10,626 nucleotides of DNA, from NCBI GenBank assembly GCA_036939975.1, contig JALLPB010001321.1, forward strand, positions 1 through 10,626. Direction: 5' to 3'. How positions within the stretch are numbered: position 1 is the stretch's first letter; each line of letters begins with the position of its first letter. Source of the stretch: Cyclostephanos tholiformis. Taxonomy: Eukaryota; Bacillariophyta; Thalassiosirophyceae; Thalassiosirales; Thalassiosiraceae. The notes beneath the pieces are model-generated. The model was not told the DNA's origin. It saw only the letters and a program-made list of their open reading frames with translations, and did not search any database. Position numbers and translations under genes: made by a program. Below, in pieces: positions 5,758-10,626 of the stretch.

Positions 5758-8514
5758 TTATCCTATTTGAATGCACACCCTCGCAATGGCCTCCTCGGAA
5801 AAATCCACTCTAAGGCACATTATCTTTTGAATTTCATCTGCTGTCAGATTCGTTTCGTCATTCTCTCCTACCTTGTAGGAAAATGCTAACCAATCCGACG
5901 GCTTTTCAAGTTGCAAAATCGACACGGCTTGGTTCACACGAGAGAATTGCTTCAATATTGAGAAGGTACTAACAGAAGATAAGCCAAACTTGACCACATC
6001 AGTGCTACCTGAGCTAGCCGATTCAAGAACTAGACCGCACAGGAGATTCTGGAGCATTCGTACTTGTTTCGAAAGCAGCATTGCGCCGTATTCATTGAAA
6101 TGCGTCCTGCCCTGCAATAGAACTTGGAGGATGATTTCCGCAGATTTCAATCCTATTGCCTCGGCTATTTGCAAAACAACAACCGCGTCACATTTGTCCT
6201 TTCCAATTTCCTCGAATATTTGTGACCGTCTCACCGGACCAATCAATTCAGACTCCAATCGATCCACTCCTTCCAAATGCCGAAACGACGAGCTATCCAA
6301 ATTGTACTCTTCTTTTTCGATAAACAATCTAAGATTCTGGAGACATAGCTTTCCATCACAATCGAATATGTCGTCGCCACCACACAGATCCGTCACAAGG
6401 GCAAGGACTCGCTGCTGCAACAATTCGCGATAAGATAGTGAGTGGGAATGAAGTTCATCCCTCGCTAAGGTGAGCATGGACGATGACTTAGTCAAGGGAG
6501 CGCCACCAGTATTTGTGCATGTTGCTCCTTCATCTATGCCTTCCTCCAGAAGGTCAGCAAACAGTCTTGACAGCGCAGAGCAAGCGTTAACTGCAGCAGA
6601 GATCCCATTCAAAGCACATATTTCGGAATCGATCATGCTTTGCAAACATTGGTCGCGGCCTCCTCTGATAAATAAAGATGATAAGCCGCCCGACGTAGGA
6701 GCGCTATTGGTCGCACTTCGGGGACGGCTACTGATATTTTGGCTACCTTGACTGCCATCTTCATCTACCGCTTCCAATAGCGCTGCGGCGAATGCATTAT
6801 CGACTTTGGGTGAGGTAGGCCCTAGGGCGTTTGTGGTAGTTTCAATTGGATTGTTACCACTAGAACATCCGACTCCTTCCATCAACGCACGATAAACTCC
6901 ATTGACACCATCACCACCTCCCATCATTCCTCTGCTTTGATCAACGCCCCATACGTCACATACCCAGTGACCTACCGTCCACACTGCTCTCTCGCTCCTC
7001 GTCCCGGCGGCCCTTTCGATTGCTCGCACGCAAATAAAGTGAGTATCCTCCACTATCGATGGAACTTGCAACGAAGGCCGACCCAATTCGATGAGTTGAG
7101 GACATGCCAGCGAGAGGGCTTGGCCGAATTGAAGAGTGGCGAGCCTAGTTTCGAGGGTTGAGTAATGAAGCGATTGTTCAGTAAGCAGGTCTTGCAGCCT
7201 CGATTCGCCGCCTTCGACCGCTCTCCGATCGAGAGTTTGCTCAGAGTAGAGGCAGTATCGTGACATCAGTTGGCATATCAATGCCATTTCCTCCAAGGAT
7301 GACTCAATCGATAGTAAATTCGACTTGGTGGGATCGTTGCTACTGTCGTTGTCGTTGTCCAATGTCGCAATGCCTCGTTGGTCTGATGAAAACCACGACC
7401 CCACCGTGGCTGCTAGAGTTTGAGCTTCCGCATCAAGCAATTCGATCGAATCTTGACACATTCGACGAAGCAAGACGACGACGTCGTCATCATGGTCGTT
7501 TTCAGATTGTATATCCATTGCGTCTCTCCATGCTGCTAACGGGTGGATTAAGCTCGAGGCTTCCCCAAGAACGACAGTTATCGCCTGAGCGTGGGGCTGC
7601 CCCCGGGATACCGCAGCCGTCCCATCTATCCCATCACCTCCTCCATCGTCAATGCCATCGCACTCATCGTCTAATGAAACCTCGAGCTGTTGCGTTCTTC
7701 GCTCTGCCTCCAAAAGATCGGATACGTAGCAATTTTGACTCGACGCCACACGCCGTAGGTCCGCGACTAAAGATATCACCGGTTTGGAACGAGCGCGGAG
7801 ACATCGTCTTTGGTATTGCGAGTATGCTTCTATAATGGATTGCGATGTTATCGAATCTGTATCGTCGACAACTCTGTGATTATAATCACGAGAGGCAAAT
7901 GTCGCGTGAATATGAGTGACTCTCAATGCCAATTCTGACAGGCGAGCCATCAATGGCTGTATTCTAACTCCAGCGCACTGATCGGCATTCTTTCGATTGT
8001 CCAACGGTCCAGGTTCGTCCAACGAGTCAGCCTCTAACAACGTCAGACAATGATGGCAGATGAATGTCGTTGCCTTGGAGATGCAATTAGATGCCATGAG
8101 AAAATATACGTTGTCCTCATCTCGATTATGATTGTTGTTGTTGTTGTTGTTGTCGTTATCGCGTGCAACCCCGTTGAGAGGTATAAGACCTCCATCGGCC
8201 AACCTTGACATCAACGCGTCCACGGACGCGAATGTTCGATCCATGCATGATAAGAACTCCTCAACCGCTCGGAAGTCGCCGTCATCGTCGTCGCCGTGTC
8301 GTCGGCCATCAAAATTATTTTTACGATGCGTCGGCCGCCCGTCGTCGTTGTTGCTACTACCGCCATCATCTTCATCGTAAAACAGTTTCATCCATGGCAA
8401 CAGACGGACGCGGGATTCCTCGAGGGACACGTGACAATTTTGTATACCTTCCACGATCGACTCCGCGTTGACAATCCCAAATGAGGGGTCGCCTGGGGAG
8501 GAGCGTCGCTCCAT
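5758..8514 (-). CDS. COG4: Conserved oligomeric Golgi complex subunit 4 (COG4)
   Basis: Single-exon gene, 918 residues; human COG4 has 785. The C-terminal 110 residues align with COG4: HFNEYGAMLLSKQVRML, FSRVNQAVSILQLEKPSDWL, NLTADEIQKI and LRVDFSEEAI. Arg859 and Glu894 occupy the places of human Arg729 and Glu764, a salt-bridge pair hit in the COG4 glycosylation disorder, and are 35 residues apart as in human. The middle is mostly helical and weakly conserved, as usual for this family. COG4 is a lobe A subunit of the tether for retrograde intra-Golgi vesicles. The extra length comes from low-complexity inserts: an acidic Asp/Gly/Asn region (47-80), an Asn run (122-128) and an Asp/Gly stretch near 290. 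The chosen start at 8514 is the first ATG (A at -3, G at +4); the frame stays open to a GTG at 8562, which eukaryotes would rarely use. It is convergent with NIP7. Confidence 0.88.
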   Translation of the reverse strand: MERRSSPGDPSFGIVNAESIVEGIQNCHVSLEESRVRLLPWMKLFYDEDDGGSSNNDDGRPTHRKNNFDGRRHGDDDDGDFRAVEEFLSCMDRTFASVDALMSRLADGGLIPLNGVARDNDNNNNNNNHNRDEDNVYFLMASNCISKATTFICHHCLTLLEADSLDEPGPLDNRKNADQCAGVRIQPLMARLSELALRVTHIHATFASRDYNHRVVDDTDSITSQSIIEAYSQYQRRCLRARSKPVISLVADLRRVASSQNCYVSDLLEAERRTQQLEVSLDDECDGIDDGGGDGIDGTAAVSRGQPHAQAITVVLGEASSLIHPLAAWRDAMDIQSENDHDDDVVVLLRRMCQDSIELLDAEAQTLAATVGSWFSSDQRGIATLDNDNDSSNDPTKSNLLSIESSLEEMALICQLMSRYCLYSEQTLDRRAVEGGESRLQDLLTEQSLHYSTLETRLATLQFGQALSLACPQLIELGRPSLQVPSIVEDTHFICVRAIERAAGTRSERAVWTVGHWVCDVWGVDQSRGMMGGGDGVNGVYRALMEGVGCSSGNNPIETTTNALGPTSPKVDNAFAAALLEAVDEDGSQGSQNISSRPRSATNSAPTSGGLSSLFIRGGRDQCLQSMIDSEICALNGISAAVNACSALSRLFADLLEEGIDEGATCTNTGGAPLTKSSSMLTLARDELHSHSLSYRELLQQRVLALVTDLCGGDDIFDCDGKLCLQNLRLFIEKEEYNLDSSSFRHLEGVDRLESELIGPVRRSQIFEEIGKDKCDAVVVLQIAEAIGLKSAEIILQVLLQGRTHFNEYGAMLLSKQVRMLQNLLCGLVLESASSGSTDVVKFGLSSVSTFSILKQFSRVNQAVSILQLEKPSDWLAFSYKVGENDETNLTADEIQKIMCLRVDFSEEAIARVCIQIG
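8132..8152. repeat. (TTG)7 microsatellite inside COG4, encoding Asn run
   Basis: Seven perfect TTG units on the plus strand, read as AAC codons on the COG4 strand, giving seven consecutive Asn (residues 122-128). It is likely length-polymorphic and keeps frame because the unit is a triplet. Confidence 0.9.
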
Positions 8515-8757
8515 GGTCGCGTAATAATGGTTGTTGTTGGTATTATGTGGAGTATGGTACACGATACGTGGTACAATACGTATTCTCTGTTATTCAATCT
8601 TATTATATAAACAAGCCGATAGGGCCTGCGGCACGGGTTTCAGTTAACAATTGTTCATTATTGTTTTTCTACTATTAGTAGTAATACCATATTCAGGCTA
8701 AGGAGTACTATTGGGCTACGGAGTCACGCTGTTGGTAACTCCTCCGCAAGCCGCAAA
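8515..8757. promoter_or_regulatory. COG4 upstream region with TATA-like box
   Basis: This stretch lies upstream of the COG4 ATG. TTATATAA at 8603-8610 reads the same on both strands and sits about 90-95 bp before the ATG, a plausible TATA-like element. There is also a small inverted repeat around TACTATTAGTAGTA (about 8670-8683). I see no gene in the stretch. Confidence 0.4.
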
Positions 8758-9085
8758 GGTGGGAATGGTACGAACCGTGGTAAGGGTGCCTACGGTGGTA
8801 AGTGTTTTAACAGTGAATCCATGGTTAAGGTATGAACGGTCAGGACGGTGGGAAAGGTGACTGGGAACTGTTGGAACAGTAGAAACAGTGAGATCGGTTA
8901 AAAAGTTAGTGTATTATGACATATTGTATAGGAGGTTGCGGTGGGAATGGTGAGAATGGTGAGTATGGTGAGAATGGTGAGTATGGTGGAAACAGTTGGA
9001 ACGGTGGGACTGGTGGGAATGGTGAGAACGGTGGGAACGGTGGGAACAGTGGGAATGACTGGTGGGACTGGTGGGACTGGTGGGT
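8758..9085. repeat. 9-bp minisatellite, consensus GGTGGGAAY, island 1
   Basis: From 8940 to 9056, thirteen 9-bp units run head to tail without indels (variants GGTGAGAAT, GGTGAGTAT, GGTGGGACT, AGTGGGAAT). After a 4-bp break come two more units and a partial one to 9085. The left part, 8758-8895, can be cut into the same 9-bp units but with many substitutions and a few indels, so it looks like an older, decayed part of the same array. Both strands are open through the array only because the 9-mer contains no stop. Confidence 0.88.
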
Positions 9086-9424
9086 CGCACTCATGCTGAA
9101 GTGTGGGGCACACACTTACGAGAGTTTCAGATTATAGATGTTTCAATTGTCATAATTAATGTTCTGTGTATCAAGGGGTGCATCTCCAGAAGTGAGGTGA
9201 AGTCCTCCGGTGTTTGGGAAGCGACACAACATATCACAGCTGGACTTCCCCCAAGGGTTACGCTCGACGGCGTCTTCCAAAACACGTCCATTAATTAGAT
9301 TATGTACATTGTCATTACACCAGATGTCTAGCAGATATGAGTGATGCTTAATTACATAGTACTACGGTGCTAATTTTGCTTTTTCATTTTTAAGTTGACC
9401 TAAGGCAAGATGTAGATGCAGAAT
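9086..9424. other. Intergenic, no gene recognised
   Basis: AT-rich to mixed sequence between two minisatellite islands. I found no convincing open frame, tRNA-like fold or known motif here. Confidence 0.5.
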
Positions 9425-9469
9425 GGTGGGAATGGTGGGAAAAGTGGGAACGGTGAGAATGGTGGTAAT
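9425..9469. repeat. 9-bp minisatellite, island 2 (five units)
   Basis: Five consecutive 9-bp units: GGTGGGAAT, GGTGGGAAA, AGTGGGAAC, GGTGAGAAT, GGTGGTAAT. This is the same unit as at 8940-9085, about 340 bp away, with unrelated sequence in between. Confidence 0.85.
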
Positions 9470-9783
9470 TTCCCGCCACCTTTCCCCATAGCCTTATAAT
9501 AGATCTTAATGATTACTAACAATTGAATAAGAAAATATAGGCTCTTTTTTATTAATAACACTCGCACATGTATTTATGATGCATAGCCGATTGCCCCCAC
9601 AAATGTACAAAATGGGGCCGCACAAGGTAGGACATGAAAGGGGGGGAACAAAAATGCCACGATGCTCTATGTCCCTGGCTGCACGTGGACATATTCGACT
9701 GGGGGCAAGAAAGAAATGTCCGGTGGATTAACAAAAAAATAGACCCAACGTAAGATGCCGAGGATTTCGGCGTGGCCTCCCCG
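9470..9783. other. Intergenic, downstream of the zinc-finger gene; no gene recognised
   Basis: Downstream of the minus-strand zinc-finger gene. One minus-strand frame is open across it because it continues from the repeat array, but the peptide (Cys, His and Ser rich, ending at 9552) resembles nothing I know. It probably contains the 3' UTR of the zinc-finger gene. Confidence 0.4.
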
Positions 9784-9998
9784 ACGGATTGGAACTTGGC
9801 TTCATGCTTGGTGCCCCCGAGACGGATTGGAACTTGGGTTCCCTCTAGGCCGCTCCAAATATTGGAAATTGGCTTCAGGCTCGGTGCCCCCGACGGATTG
9901 GAACTTGGATTGCGCCTTGGTCCCCCCCACGGATTGGAACTTGGGTTGGCGCTAGGTTGCTCCGACGGATTGGAACTTGGGTTCCAGNCGTTGTTGTT
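9784..9998. repeat. Six-copy tandem repeat of about 36 bp with core ACGGATTGGAACTTGG
   Basis: The core starts at 9784, 9822, 9857 (degenerate, AAATATTGGAAATT), 9893, 9929 and 9965, giving periods of 38, 35, 36, 36 and 36 bp. A 36-bp unit is 12 codons, so the right-hand copies keep frame and the left-hand ones shift it. On the minus strand the core reads as PKFQSVG, NPSSNPS or QVPIR in the three frames. The undetermined base at 9988 lies at the right end of the array. Confidence 0.9.
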
Positions 9999-10335
9999 GA
10001 GGAGATGAAACTGGAACATGAGTGGTTTCACTAATATTACTAACATTGCACCTGAAAGCTGCAAGGACCATCGCTCCTGACTGGTCATCGTTATTGGTCC
10101 GGAAGTGTTCATTGTCATTACCGTGAGCATTGCTATTTCCCTGACTGAGTTCATTGTTGTTTGTTTCCTGACAAAGTCGGCAACGTTTAGTCTCTTCGAA
10201 AAAATGTGCCTTGCACATGGACTCGCTTCGGGCCTGAGCCCTTTTTCCACAACCGACCACCTTACAATACCAAATTATCCTATTTCTCTTATCTCTTTTT
10301 CTAATATCAATCTCTGAAGGTGGTTCGTTTTCCAT
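9952..10335 (-). CDS. Small Cys/His zinc-finger protein with repeat tail, possibly truncated
   Basis: 127 residues from the ATG at 10335 to a TAG at 9952-9954. A basic segment RKRDKRNR (12-19), which could be a nuclear localisation signal, precedes a motif C24-x4-C29-x11-C41-x2-H44 with GCGKRAQ between the cysteines, followed by C52-x2-C55. The CxxxxGCxKxAQ...CxxH pattern resembles small zinc fingers found in WRKY19-type plant proteins and in many algal hypothetical proteins; binding of DNA or another partner is inferred only. An Asn/Gln/Ser-rich linker (58-115) leads into the 36-bp repeat, read as EPKFQSVGAT. After the TAG the same frame is open again for 49 codons with two more SVGGT repeats, so the stop may be recent or an assembly error. 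An N at 9988 makes residue 116 uncertain (CGN, so Arg if the base count is right). Confidence 0.6.
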   Translation of the reverse strand: MENEPPSEIDIRKRDKRNRIIWYCKVVGCGKRAQARSESMCKAHFFEETKRCRLCQETNNNELSQGNSNAHGNDNEHFRTNNDDQSGAMVLAAFRCNVSNISETTHVPVSSPQQQXLEPKFQSVGAT

Positions 10336-10535
10336 GTTGATAGTGGATTAAGGAGCCTTAACTGCACCGGTAGGTAGGAATGAGGGATCTGGTTAAATAC
10401 GAGGTAAAAGAGAGATGGTCAAGGTTTGGGAAATTATGCTGAACTGCAAATTTTAATGATTTCATTTCATTGAATAAAAAAAGATGAAGTAACTTTCACA
10501 CGATCGAGATACATCAGACCACTTACAGATGAAGT
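10336..10535. other. Upstream flank of the zinc-finger gene
   Basis: 200 bp between the zinc-finger ATG and the right-hand minisatellite, presumably the promoter and 5' UTR. It is A/T-rich around 10440-10500, with no motif I can name. Confidence 0.35.
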
Positions 10536-10626
10536 GGTAATGGCGGTAAAGATGGTAATGGCGGTAAAGATGGTAATGGCGGTAATGGCGGTAATGGCGG
10601 TAATGGCGGTAATGGCGGTAATGGCG
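10536..10626. repeat. 9-bp minisatellite GGTAATGGC, island 3, running off the window
   Basis: Ten complete 9-bp units and one further base reach the window end. The first four alternate GGTAATGGC and GGTAAAGAT (an 18-bp higher-order unit); the last six are identical GGTAATGGC. The unit length and GGT start are shared with the islands at 8758-9085 and 9425-9469, but the rest of the unit differs. The array is much more homogeneous and so probably younger. Confidence 0.92.

Noticed and set aside
8514..8562. N-terminal extension of COG4 by 16 residues starting at 8562
   Set aside because: The codon at 8562 is GTG, not ATG. The first ATG of the frame is at 8514 and has good context.
8650..8760. 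Possible tRNA-like fold
   Set aside because: There is no T-loop GGTTCRAAYCC-type box B and no matching acceptor stem.
8940..9085. CRISPR array
   Set aside because: Units are 9 bp, directly adjacent and have no spacers. This is a minisatellite in a eukaryotic genome.
8916..9137. Glycine/asparagine-rich plus-strand peptide (and Pro/Thr-rich minus-strand peptides) across the 9-bp array
   Set aside because: The 9-mer lacks stops in several frames on both strands, so openness is automatic. There is no conserved flank, splice site or start context.
9552..9783. Second gene or C-terminal part of the zinc-finger protein downstream of the repeat
   Set aside because: It is open only as a continuation of a shifted repeat frame, has no known motif, and the zinc-finger frame ends earlier.
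10537..10626. Open frame through the GGTAATGGC array at the window end
   Set aside because: The Gly-Asn-Gly frame is closed by a TGA at 10530-10532 and the other frame is pure repeat, so there is no evidence for coding.

Overview
The window is nuclear DNA of a photosynthetic eukaryote, most likely a diatom or close stramenopile. The evidence is short GT-AG introns of about 80 to 115 bp, a theta-carbonic anhydrase (LCIB family) with a diatom-style SAAF plastid-targeting motif, tight gene packing, and low-complexity and minisatellite DNA between genes. There is no operon or ribosome-binding-site structure. A single N at 9988 marks an unresolved base inside a repeat array. Genus cannot be assigned from the sequence alone.

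Left part (1-5757): A two-exon gene on the plus strand (156-3141) encodes a 968-residue protein that joins a DUF924-like domain to a TilS-like PP-loop ATPase domain (tRNA(Ile)-lysidine synthase family). Convergent to it, on the minus strand (3283-4404), is an intronless theta-carbonic anhydrase/LCIB-like gene with an apparent three-stage presequence leading to the thylakoid lumen. A 504-bp divergent spacer (4405-4908) separates it from NIP7 (4909-5679, three exons), a PUA-domain factor for 60S ribosome biogenesis. The spacer holds three CRE-type hexamers like the CO2/cAMP-responsive elements known from the Phaeodactylum PtCA1 promoter.

Middle (5758-8514): An intronless minus-strand gene encodes COG4, a subunit of the conserved oligomeric Golgi tethering complex. 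It is recognised mainly from its C-terminal domain. Its stop lies only 78 bp from the NIP7 stop.

Right part (8515-10626): This is gene-poor and repeat-rich. There are three islands of a 9-bp GGT-initial minisatellite (8758-9085, 9425-9469, 10536 to the window end), at different stages of decay. A roughly 36-bp repeat array (9784-9998) forms the tail of a small Cys/His zinc-finger gene on the minus strand (9952-10335), which looks truncated or decaying.

The genes do not form one pathway. They cover organellar tRNA modification (inferred), CO2 handling in the plastid, ribosome assembly and Golgi trafficking, in a compact divergent/convergent layout. The points most worth a second look are the DUF924-TilS fusion with altered signature motifs, the probable lumenal theta-CA with CRE-like promoter sites, and the zinc-finger gene running into a frame-shifting repeat.
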